Below are positions 55,868 through 63,341 of a DNA stretch of 64,000 bases, piece after piece. The notes below the pieces were generated by a model, which ran no database searches, had not been told where the DNA came from, and saw only the letters and a program-made list of their open reading frames with translations. Positions within the stretch are counted from its first letter, which is position 1; each line of letters starts with the position of its first letter. Both the position numbers and the translations under genes were made by a program. The DNA lies in contig NZ_CP147247.1 in the NCBI RefSeq assembly GCF_002140975.2, positions 2,330,501-2,394,500 of the forward strand. The letters are read 5' to 3'. Origin of the DNA: Enterococcus sp. 9E7_DIV0242. Its GTDB lineage: Bacteria > Bacillota > Bacilli > Lactobacillales > Enterococcaceae.

Positions 55868-56595
55868 TCGAAGCATATGCCAAGCAATTAAAATTACCTT
55901 ATCTGAAGAAAAACTATTCCACTTTACTCCAGCAAGCGATCGACCTGGATCAAAATTTTGAGGAGTTTCTTACACAGCTGCTTACGTTAGAGATTGAACA
56001 GCGGCAAAACAATCGGATTCAAACACTGATTCGTCAATCAAAATTGCCAAGTAAAGTGACGTTCGATGACTACATGGACAGTCATTTAGAAGTGAAAATG
56101 AAGAAACAAATCAAAGAGTTGAAAACATTACGATTCATCGATCAAAAAGAGAATCTTATTTTAATGGGCAATCCTGGCGTTGGGAAAACCCATTTAGCAA
56201 CTGTTCTCGGAATGGAAGCCTGTCTTTCCGGAAAAAGTGTCCTCTTTACGAATATCCCTAACTTGGTCATCGAACTAAAAGAATCCATGAGTGCGAACCA
56301 GTTGAATTTTTATAAGCGCCGGTTTGGCAAATACGACTTAGTTATTCTAGATGAATTAGGTTATGTGTCATTTGATCAAATAGGAAGCGAGATTCTCTTT
56401 AATCTTCTCTCGAATCGAACGACTGCCGGCTCGATGATCATCACGACGAACCTGTCCTTCGATCGCTGGGAAGAAACCTTTAAAGATCCAATGCTTACAG
56501 CAGCAATGGTGGACCGTTTGGCCCATCGGGCTCATGTGTTGGATCTCAGTGGTCCATCTTTTCGTGTAGAAGATACAAAGAAATGGCTAAACTAA
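55864..56595 (+). CDS. istB: IS21-family ATPase helper IstB
   Basis: A 243-residue AAA+ ATPase of the IstB/DnaC type that assists IstA in target selection. It has Walker A GNPGVGKTHLAT, Walker B LVILDELGY, sensor I ITTNLSF, and the LAHRAHVLDL C-terminal block. Its ATG overlaps the istA stop. Confidence 0.95.
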   Translation: MIEAYAKQLKLPYLKKNYSTLLQQAIDLDQNFEEFLTQLLTLEIEQRQNNRIQTLIRQSKLPSKVTFDDYMDSHLEVKMKKQIKELKTLRFIDQKENLILMGNPGVGKTHLATVLGMEACLSGKSVLFTNIPNLVIELKESMSANQLNFYKRRFGKYDLVILDELGYVSFDQIGSEILFNLLSNRTTAGSMIITTNLSFDRWEETFKDPMLTAAMVDRLAHRAHVLDLSGPSFRVEDTKKWLN

Positions 56596-56722
56596 TTTTT
56601 GGCCCCTTTTTGAATCATCCAGTGGCCCCTTTTTCAGTTGCGTTTAACATCATAAAACTAATACTACAGTGTCAACAAGTAATTTAGTTGGCACATACTG
56701 TTGGAAAGGAGAAAAAAGAACT

Positions 56723-56857
56723 ATGAGGGAAGAAATCGAAATAATTGAAATCAACTCAACAGCAAATATTAATATGATAGATCCTCGTTTAGGAGGGCTA
56801 TGTGGTGGATGGTGCGGAAATGCAGGCTCTTGGTGCGGACTGGGCTGTGAGAAATAA
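56723..56857 (+). CDS. RiPP precursor peptide A (Cys-rich, Gly-rich core)
   Basis: A 44-residue peptide. An acidic leader (residues 1-23, MREEIEIIEINSTANINMID...) ends near a Gly-Gly, followed by the core LCGGWCGNAGSWCGLGCEK. Cysteines 27, 31, 38 and 42 form C-x3-C-x6-C-x3-C. GGAAAGGAG lies upstream of the ATG. It is followed by a homologous precursor, a radical SAM/SPASM enzyme and an ABC exporter. I infer it is converted to a thioether-bridged (sactipeptide or ranthipeptide-like) product. Confidence 0.85.
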   Translation: MREEIEIIEINSTANINMIDPRLGGLCGGWCGNAGSWCGLGCEK

Positions 56858-56879
56858 AATAGGAGGAGAGAGCTAGTCA

Positions 56880-57014
56880 ATGAATGAAATTAAGATGAAT
56901 GAAGTTAATATGCAACAATTTACAGAAGATGAAAATCTGCAAACAAGAGGTGGCGGTTTATGTGGATTTGGTTGTACTTCTGGAGGTATTTGTGGTTTAG
57001 GTTGTAAAGACTAG
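56880..57014 (+). CDS. RiPP precursor peptide B (Cys-rich, Gly-rich core)
   Basis: A second 44-residue precursor, 22 bp after the first and with its own AGGAGGAG site. The acidic leader contains EDENLQTRGGG, then the core LCGFGCTSGGICGLGCKD. Cysteines 28, 32, 38 and 42 form C-x3-C-x5-C-x3-C. Its core matches precursor A at LCG..C and CGLGC, while leader sequences differ apart from acidity. The paired peptides may act as a two-component product, or be alternative substrates of one enzyme. Confidence 0.85.
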   Translation: MNEIKMNEVNMQQFTEDENLQTRGGGLCGFGCTSGGICGLGCKD

Positions 57015-57078
57015 TCAATAATAGTTATAGACAGAAACGAATCAATTTCTGTCTATATTTTTTTAAAGGAGGATTGTT

Positions 57079-58437
57079 ATGAGAGTACATTTTATAAAAA
57101 GGAAACAGACACATGTAGCTTACTTTCCAGATACATATAGATTCTTCAGTATTAATGATACTGCAGAATCGCTGATACAATCAATATGTGATGAAAAAGA
57201 GTTTGAAGAAGTTGAGGATATCCATATTTCAAAAGGAGAATATTTGAATTTTAAAGAACAGATAGAAGGATATTCAAAAAAAAATCCGAGTAAGCTAGAC
57301 AGTAAACTTGAGAACCAAAGCCCTATTATCTCTGAAAAAGTTCTGTCACGCTTAGCAATAAATATTACTAATTCATGTAATTTAGAGTGTAAGTACTGCT
57401 ATGCTAATGGTGGAAATTACCATTCGGATGAACATATTATGAAGGAAGAAACATTGAAAACCACATTAGATAAATTTTTTTCTTATTATGATTACATTCA
57501 AAATATTCAACTATTCGGTGGGGAGCCTTTAATGTCCATCAGAAACATGGAAATAGTTTGTGATTATGTGAAAAAAATAAACAATACACAAGACAGAAAG
57601 ACGTCTATTGGTTTAGTTACCAACGGAACATTGATTAATAAAAAATTTATCGATTTAGTAAAAAAACACGACTTATTCGTTACTGTCAGTTTTGATGGTC
57701 ACAGACTTGTCAACGATATCAATAGAATTTACAGTAATGGTCGAGGAACAAGCCAAGTTATCATCGATAAAGTATCATATCTAAAAAATGAAACAAATCA
57801 GCCTGGAACAATTGAAGTTACCTATAATAAAAGTCATACAGATAATAATGTAACTGTGAAGGAGTGTGTCGATACTTGTAATAAGCTATTCGGAGATATT
57901 CCAATACATCTCGTACCAGCTGGTGGCACACCAGAAGATAATTTTGTTTTGGATTCTAATACACATCTGATTGATTCTGTTGATGATATCTTTGATGAAT
58001 GGGATGATGGAATGACATCATATTCATTAATAAACAGAATAGTTCAAGCTCTTGTGTCAAAGCAAGGAAACGACGGATATATTTGCGACGCAGGAATCGG
58101 TACTCTGTCAGTCGGAGCTGATGGTGGTATCTATCCTTGTTTCATGTTTACCGATAATAAAGATCATCTTCTTGGAGATATCAATGACGAAGCTCTGCTC
58201 AGTTCTAAAAAAGCTTATAACATTCTAACTAATTTAGAAAAGTTTAATAATAAAAAAAAGAATCCTAAGTGTCAAAGCTGTTTTATGAATACTATGTGTA
58301 ACGGTTGTCTTGGTCTAAACGAACTAAACAGTGGGCAGATTGATAAATTATCAGAAACAGACTGTGATATGCATAAGAAAATGGCAGAACATATTATTGT
58401 CAGATTAACTGAAAACATGGAAAAAGCAAATGTTTAA
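57079..58437 (+). CDS. Radical SAM/SPASM peptide maturase
   Basis: A 452-residue RiPP-modifying enzyme. The N-terminal 65 residues (RFFSINDTAESLIQSI) look like a PqqD-type precursor-recognition segment. The radical SAM domain has C100-x3-C104-x2-C107 (TNSCNLECKYCY), GGEP at 147-150 and TNGTLI. The SPASM domain has Cys336, 354, 398, 401, 407, 410 and 429, binding two auxiliary clusters. Such enzymes form Cys-to-carbon thioethers or C-C links in Cys-rich cores like those just upstream. It resembles the maturases of clostridial Cys-rich peptides (CcpM-like). AAAGGAGG precedes the ATG. Confidence 0.92.
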   Translation: MRVHFIKRKQTHVAYFPDTYRFFSINDTAESLIQSICDEKEFEEVEDIHISKGEYLNFKEQIEGYSKKNPSKLDSKLENQSPIISEKVLSRLAINITNSCNLECKYCYANGGNYHSDEHIMKEETLKTTLDKFFSYYDYIQNIQLFGGEPLMSIRNMEIVCDYVKKINNTQDRKTSIGLVTNGTLINKKFIDLVKKHDLFVTVSFDGHRLVNDINRIYSNGRGTSQVIIDKVSYLKNETNQPGTIEVTYNKSHTDNNVTVKECVDTCNKLFGDIPIHLVPAGGTPEDNFVLDSNTHLIDSVDDIFDEWDDGMTSYSLINRIVQALVSKQGNDGYICDAGIGTLSVGADGGIYPCFMFTDNKDHLLGDINDEALLSSKKAYNILTNLEKFNNKKKNPKCQSCFMNTMCNGCLGLNELNSGQIDKLSETDCDMHKKMAEHIIVRLTENMEKANV

Positions 58438-60184
58438 AGGAACTATTTACCTAATTAAGTTTTGTTGGCAGCATGATAAACGCTATATTATCTACTTAGC
58501 TGCTATTCAAATTCTTTCTGTTTTAACTTCATTTTTATCATTGATAATTCCAAAATATATTATTGATTGGATTATTGAACCCAAAGAAATACAGGATATT
58601 TTATGGTTGATTACTACATTTCTTGTTATCAATCTAATCATGTCATTCTCCTTAAATCTATTACAACAACAAATTTTTTCAAAAAAAATTAAGTTGTTTA
58701 ATATCTTTCAGATTGAAATAAACACAAAAATGATTCTTGCTGATTATGAGGAATTGGAGAGTAAAGAATTTTTAAACTTAAAAGAAAAAGCATACAAATT
58801 TATGTATTCCGATGGACAAGGATTTGGTCAATCGGTAGAAACTTTCTTTTCAACAATAGGAAATTTTCTTTATCTTCTTACGTTAATTGGTTTAGTTGCA
58901 CAATTAGGCATCAGCATATTTTTACTAATAGCAAGTATCACATCGTTTATTCTAATTTTTGAAGTGCGGGCTAAGAGAAAGAACACTTATATTCAACTAG
59001 AAAAAGTAAATTTTGAACGTCGGGGGATGTACTATTCTCAAATAATGTCTGATTATTCATTTGGTAAAGATATAAGAATTGATAACCTAGGAAAATGGTT
59101 GATGGGTAAATTTAAGTATCAACTAGATGTTAATGAGAAATTTTATAAAGAGATGGGGAAAAACATTACATTTTCATCAAACCTTACTGCCTGTATGCAA
59201 TTTCTGCAACAAATAATTCTATATATCATTCTAATAAACAGAATTTCAAAAAAGATATTAAGCATTGGCGATTTCTCTATGTATTTAAATGCGGTCTCCA
59301 ATTTCTCTTCCACAATAAAATCGATCATGAGCAATATTATAGACTTGCAACAATACAATATATATTTTTCTGAGTTTATAAAGTTTAGCGAGCTCAAACA
59401 AGAGATGCGTATAGGTAAGATTCCATTTAAAAAAGATGAATCAACATTGGTAGTTGAATTTCAAAATGTTTCTTTCAAATACAAAAATCAAAAAGAGTAT
59501 GCTTTAAAAAATATATCTTTTATAACAAAAAATATAACAAAAATCGGTTTAGTTGGTGCAAATGGTTCGGGAAAATCTACATTAATCAAACTATTAACTA
59601 AATTGTATATGCCATCTGAAGGAAAGATACTGATTAACGGTTTAGATATCCAAGAGATTTCTTATGAAACCTACTCCAAGCTGTTCAGTGTTGTCTATCA
59701 AGATTTCAAGTTATTTTCTTTTAGTGTTAAGGATAATATCTGTACCAATCATAAATATATAAAAGAAAACTTTGACAATGCAATTTCTGCAACCTCTGTA
59801 AATGACCTGATAGAAGAACTTTGTGAAAAAGAAGAAACTTATATATATAAAGATTTTTCCAATAAATCGTTCTCTCCATCTGGAGGCGAAGCTCAAAAGA
59901 TTGCTTTTTCAAGGGCTTTATATAAAAATTCTGATATACTAATTCTTGATGAACCTACGGCTGCTCAAGATCCTATTTCAGAAAAAAATATACTTTCTCA
60001 AATTGAACAATTATCAAATAGTAAAATGGTCATCCATATATCTCATAAGATGTTAAATTTGAAAGCATGTGATGTCATATTAGTTCTTGAGAAAGGAATC
60101 TTAATTGAATATGGTTCACCAGAAGAGTTAAAAAACAGCCCAAAATCACTGTACAATGAATATTTAAATATTCAAAATTCTTAG
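58430..60184 (+). CDS. RiPP-associated ABC exporter
   Basis: A 584-residue fused membrane-ATPase transporter. Six membrane segments are in residues 10-310. The ATPase has Walker A GANGSGKST, signature FSPSGGEAQKIAFSRAL and Walker B ILILDEPTAAQDP. It overlaps the maturase gene by 8 bases. There is no N-terminal C39 peptidase, so leader cleavage must be done by another protease, perhaps a housekeeping one. Its probable role is export of the modified peptides and self-protection. Confidence 0.9.
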   Translation: MFKGTIYLIKFCWQHDKRYIIYLAAIQILSVLTSFLSLIIPKYIIDWIIEPKEIQDILWLITTFLVINLIMSFSLNLLQQQIFSKKIKLFNIFQIEINTKMILADYEELESKEFLNLKEKAYKFMYSDGQGFGQSVETFFSTIGNFLYLLTLIGLVAQLGISIFLLIASITSFILIFEVRAKRKNTYIQLEKVNFERRGMYYSQIMSDYSFGKDIRIDNLGKWLMGKFKYQLDVNEKFYKEMGKNITFSSNLTACMQFLQQIILYIILINRISKKILSIGDFSMYLNAVSNFSSTIKSIMSNIIDLQQYNIYFSEFIKFSELKQEMRIGKIPFKKDESTLVVEFQNVSFKYKNQKEYALKNISFITKNITKIGLVGANGSGKSTLIKLLTKLYMPSEGKILINGLDIQEISYETYSKLFSVVYQDFKLFSFSVKDNICTNHKYIKENFDNAISATSVNDLIEELCEKEETYIYKDFSNKSFSPSGGEAQKIAFSRALYKNSDILILDEPTAAQDPISEKNILSQIEQLSNSKMVIHISHKMLNLKACDVILVLEKGILIEYGSPEELKNSPKSLYNEYLNIQNS

Positions 60185-60200
60185 GAAAGAGGTTATAAAG

Positions 60201-60380
60201 ATGGAGAAGAGATTTGAAGTAGAAAAAGAAAAATCAAGCTTTGGTAGTGATATATTCATCATCACAGATAAGTTAACAGGAGTTCAATATCTACATTTTC
60301 GAAATGCTGCAAGCGGAGGATTAACACCTTTGCTAGACTCAAATGGCAAGCCTTTAGTTAGAAATATTCCACCTCAATAA
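60201..60380 (+). CDS. DUF6440-like small protein closing the RiPP operon
   Basis: A 59-residue soluble protein with KRFEVEKEKSSFGSDIF, TDKLTGVQYLHF and GLTPLLDSNGKPLV, the pattern I associate with DUF6440. AGGAAAGAGG lies before the ATG, 16 bases after the exporter stop. The function of the family is unknown. Its place as the last gene before the terminator suggests an accessory or immunity role, or a small leader-binding protein. Confidence 0.75.
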   Translation: MEKRFEVEKEKSSFGSDIFIITDKLTGVQYLHFRNAASGGLTPLLDSNGKPLVRNIPPQ

Positions 60381-60460
60381 TGCCGATTTGTTTTTCAGAA
60401 AGGATAGCCGACTTTTTAAATGGAAGAGAATATAAATTAGTATTTTTTTACCTATATAAG

Positions 60461-60513
60461 ATACCCCCAAAAAATCAAATCACTGCGGTAGTGATTTGAT
60501 TTTTTGGGGGTAT
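60461..60513 (+). terminator. RiPP operon terminator
   Basis: A perfect 24-bp stem (60461-60484 with 60490-60513) and 5-base loop. The stem's second arm contains T6. It clearly ends the precursor-maturase-exporter transcript. From here to 60973 there is AT-rich sequence with no gene I can support. Confidence 0.92.
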
Positions 60514-60973
60514 TCTTTCCAACTATAACATTATTTGACTCTCTCTAGTACACTATATTAGCTTATTAACAGAATAAATTCTCTTATTTGAAAATCCTAT
60601 CCTTCAACGTAATATTAGGACACTATTCAATTTTTCTTGTGTCCAATTTTGGTATAATTGAACCAATTGTAACTTAGATAACTATTAATTCCTATATATA
60701 AAGAATTCACAAGAGGCTATTTTTTATGTGATACGCACTGGTTTAAAAAAATTATGCTATTTTCTGAGAAATAGTGACACACAATAAATTCAAACTACTC
60801 CAAGGCTTGTTTTCATGTGTCTCATTTACTTTTATTGATAGCAGCTCTGTAATGTCTTTTATCATCTACATCAACTAGCAGATTGAGCAGAATTACATAG
60901 GACATTCATATTGTCACGCTAACTAATACATTACAACTACTGACAACCATATTATTTTCATAGCAAAAACCTC

Positions 60974-61004
60974 TTGACCCTTCCTTTAGGGAAGCGGGTA
61001 TACT
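60974..61004 (+). promoter_or_regulatory. MerR-type promoter with 19-bp spacer
   Basis: TTGACC (60974-60979), a 19-bp spacer containing the dyad CTTCCTTTAGGGAAG, then TATACT (60999-61004). Overlong spacers with a central dyad are the hallmark of promoters activated by MerR-family proteins through DNA distortion. The regulator encoded just downstream probably controls itself. Confidence 0.8.
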
Positions 61005-61039
61005 TTTTATGTAGCATAATTGAAAGGAGCAATAGACGA

Positions 61040-62017
61040 ATGGATCATTTAATCAAAATAAGGGATGTTTCAAGTAAATATGATGTGACAGCGCGTACCC
61101 TGCGCTATTACGAGGATATGGGGCTGTTAGACAGTATTCGAAGCGAGGAGGTTTCTTATCGTCTCTATGACGAGCAGGCAGTGAGACGTCTGGAGCAAAT
61201 TCTAATTTTGCGTAAATTAAATATCAGTATCAAGGATATCCAACGTATTTTTAAGGCTTCCGGATCGGAAGTCGTACTAGAGGTATTAGGGAAAAAAGTT
61301 GATACCATCGATGACGAGGTTGCCTTGCTGCACGAATTGAAGGAAATTGTACTAGACTTTATTAAAGAAATTGAAAAGGTGAACTTTACCGACGATTCAA
61401 ATATCAAGCAGCTGTATGACAAAGCCAAAGAGATCGAAACACAAGTAACAAATATCGACTACATTGGAAAACCCTCTAACGTCAGTCGCTTGATAGAAAT
61501 AACGGATAAGCTGGATAAAAAAGTACCGGATGTCATGGTTGTTCGAGTACCGCCCTTCAGAGCAGTTTCTTCTGGCGAACATACTTGGGGAGAAATTTTC
61601 ACCCCTGGGGGCTATATGTTCCAACTATGGCAATATTTCCATTTGTATCAGCCGATATTCTTCGATTGCCTAGATTTTGCTTTACCTAAGGGTGGAGATA
61701 GAGGCGAGATGATTTGTTCGGTGAAAGAGGGTGTGACTGATGCCGATGTCGGTTCGTTCAACATTATTGATTTCCCAGGTGGGTTATATGCGATGGCTGT
61801 CAGTATTGATGAGGATGACGAAAGTATCCAAAAAGTGCATGACAAAATTGCGAAATGGGTCGACACCACCAACTTTGTAATTGACGATAGTCGTGATTTT
61901 ATGTTTAATATGCCTTTCTTGGATGAAGAGAACCAGTACAACAATGACATCGAAAGAGGCCTTGGCTACAAGCAAATGCAGCGTTATGTGCCGATCAAAT
62001 TAAAAGAAGGTTTCTAG
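61040..62017 (+). CDS. MerR-family regulator with GyrI-like effector domain
   Basis: A 325-residue regulator. It has an N-terminal MerR winged helix (LIKIRDVSSKYDVTARTLRYYEDMGLLD), a coiled-coil linker (about 75-140), and a C-terminal GyrI/BmrR-type ligand domain (about 165-325). Such proteins sense hydrophobic or cationic drugs. AAAGGAGC precedes the ATG at 61040. No efflux gene is adjacent, so its target may be itself or a distant gene. The convergent AraC-type regulator also ends in a GyrI-like domain. Confidence 0.87.
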   Translation: MDHLIKIRDVSSKYDVTARTLRYYEDMGLLDSIRSEEVSYRLYDEQAVRRLEQILILRKLNISIKDIQRIFKASGSEVVLEVLGKKVDTIDDEVALLHELKEIVLDFIKEIEKVNFTDDSNIKQLYDKAKEIETQVTNIDYIGKPSNVSRLIEITDKLDKKVPDVMVVRVPPFRAVSSGEHTWGEIFTPGGYMFQLWQYFHLYQPIFFDCLDFALPKGGDRGEMICSVKEGVTDADVGSFNIIDFPGGLYAMAVSIDEDDESIQKVHDKIAKWVDTTNFVIDDSRDFMFNMPFLDEENQYNNDIERGLGYKQMQRYVPIKLKEGF

Positions 62018-62065
62018 AAAGATGACCGGAAAGCCGCAGACTAAGTCGCTCTTTTGAAAACAAGC

Positions 62066-62104
62066 AGCCCCGATTGGATGCATGTCGTCCAATCGGGGCT
62101 TTCT
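62066..62104. terminator. Bidirectional terminator between the two regulators
   Basis: AGCCCCGATTGGA (62066-62078) pairs perfectly with TCCAATCGGGGCT (62088-62100), followed by TTCT. It serves the convergent MerR and AraC genes. Confidence 0.85.
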
Positions 62105-62120
62105 CTATTTATCGAGCAAC

Positions 62121-63089
62121 TCATTTTCTTCGAACAGGTCGAATATATTTCCAAAATCGTTCCGGATCATGATAAAAGTAAATGATTCTACCAGATGTAG
62201 GATCGAACACATAGTCCGTTCCTGAAAAGTCAAAAGCCGCCATGGCTGTTTCCATTTGTTCTTCCACGCTTCGATTTTCCTGTTCATAATCGAATGGGCC
62301 ATGTTCAAAAACAATATACTCTGCTTCCGGTACATCCATCAGCAGCATCTGCTTTGGAACCGCGCCTTCATAATCAGCAGGAAGGCGTACGCCATAACTC
62401 TCAACACGTGGAATATTCCAATCACATAGCCTACCCTCCGGATCAATGATATAGGCCATCACATGTCCACTACCACTGTTGGGTTCACTTCCACCATCAT
62501 CATCCAAAATTCCCTGAATACTATCCAGCAAACCACAAATCGTATCACAGTCCTGGCCTTCAATCTGACTTTGCTTTTGCCAGAAATCCCAATACCCATT
62601 ACTCTCTGTGTTCTTCACGTATAAAAACTTGTGTGCAGGAATCGTTACAAAATAACTCTTGATAGCCTCTGTTGACTTTACCATGCCGATCTCTCCCAGT
62701 CCTAAAAAGTAGCGGTCGAAAGAATTGATTTTTGTTCGAAGAACGACGGGGTGAGGCTCTTTTCTATAAGCACTCGGATTCGTTCCATACATCCTTTTGA
62801 ATGCTCTCGTAAAGGCTTCATGTGACGAAAATCCATAATCAAAGGCAATAGCTAAAATGCTTTTCTCGCTATCCCGAACTTCCTTTAGGGCAAATGCTAG
62901 TTTTCTGCGGCGCAGGTAATCTCGGAACTGCATCCCGGTTATCTCTTTAAATTTTCTCGTTGTATAAAACTCGGAATAACCCAGCTTGCGAGAAAGAAAG
63001 CGTAAGGTCAATGCCTCATCACTATAGTTTTGGATACAACGATCGATTTCATCAACAATCATTTGAATTTGCTTCTGCCACTCGTACAT
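62121..63089 (-). CDS. AraC-family regulator with GyrI-like effector domain
   Basis: A 322-residue protein. Residues 1-105 form a two-helix-turn-helix AraC domain (SRKLGYSEFYTTRKFKEITGMQFRDYLRRRKLAFAL, FDYGFSSHEAFTRAFKRMYGTNPSAYRK). Residues 140-320 form a GyrI/Rob-like ligand domain (MAYIIDPEGRLCDWNIP, YIVFEHGPFDYEQ). This resembles Rob/SoxS-like multidrug sensors. The target genes are unknown. AGGTGGAAG precedes the ATG. Confidence 0.87.
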   Translation of the reverse strand: MYEWQKQIQMIVDEIDRCIQNYSDEALTLRFLSRKLGYSEFYTTRKFKEITGMQFRDYLRRRKLAFALKEVRDSEKSILAIAFDYGFSSHEAFTRAFKRMYGTNPSAYRKEPHPVVLRTKINSFDRYFLGLGEIGMVKSTEAIKSYFVTIPAHKFLYVKNTESNGYWDFWQKQSQIEGQDCDTICGLLDSIQGILDDDGGSEPNSGSGHVMAYIIDPEGRLCDWNIPRVESYGVRLPADYEGAVPKQMLLMDVPEAEYIVFEHGPFDYEQENRSVEEQMETAMAAFDFSGTDYVFDPTSGRIIYFYHDPERFWKYIRPVRRK

Positions 63090-63288
63090 TCTTCCACCTC
63101 ATTTCAACCACTCTATAGTTAGTATAAACGGCGTGCTACATCACCGCTTGATCCGACTTGCGGTTCGTTTATTTTTCTGATTACCAACTCTCATTGCTCT
63201 ATACGATATATCACCTCAGCAGCAAGTTATCCATGCTACTTTCTTGTTATTGATGTATCTACTGAACAGATGAGCTCTTTTTCTCTTC

Positions 63289-63317
63289 TTGACATTCACG
63301 TCGCGTCAACGTTTAAA
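63289..63317 (+). promoter_or_regulatory. Promoter of the DUF2268 protease gene
   Basis: TTGACA (63289-63294), a 17-bp spacer and TTTAAA (63312-63317), 25 bp before the start codon. Confidence 0.6.
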
Positions 63318-63341
63318 CTAACACCCAAGGAGGCGTTAGGA

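Larger units (their letters stand above)
54303..56635 (+). mobile_element. IS21-family insertion sequence
   Basis: About 2.33 kb with istA and istB and multiple terminal repeats. AAAAAGGGGCCACT is at the left tip, with a variant at 54339. The inverse copies lie at the right near 56600-56614 and 56620-56635. A 4-bp AGTT flanks it on both sides, the candidate target duplication. It lies between the 53.8-kb gene and the RiPP precursors in the same orientation, and may disrupt or redirect their transcription. Confidence 0.85.

Noticed and set aside
50754..60184. C39 (GG-cleaving) peptidase domains on either ABC exporter
   Set aside because: Neither protein has an N-terminal Cys-protease extension; both start directly with membrane segments.
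60381..60973. Right attachment site for the RiPP block
   Set aside because: I scanned for GAGTGGGAATA-like sequence and other copies of the left-side repeats and saw none; the right boundary stays undefined.
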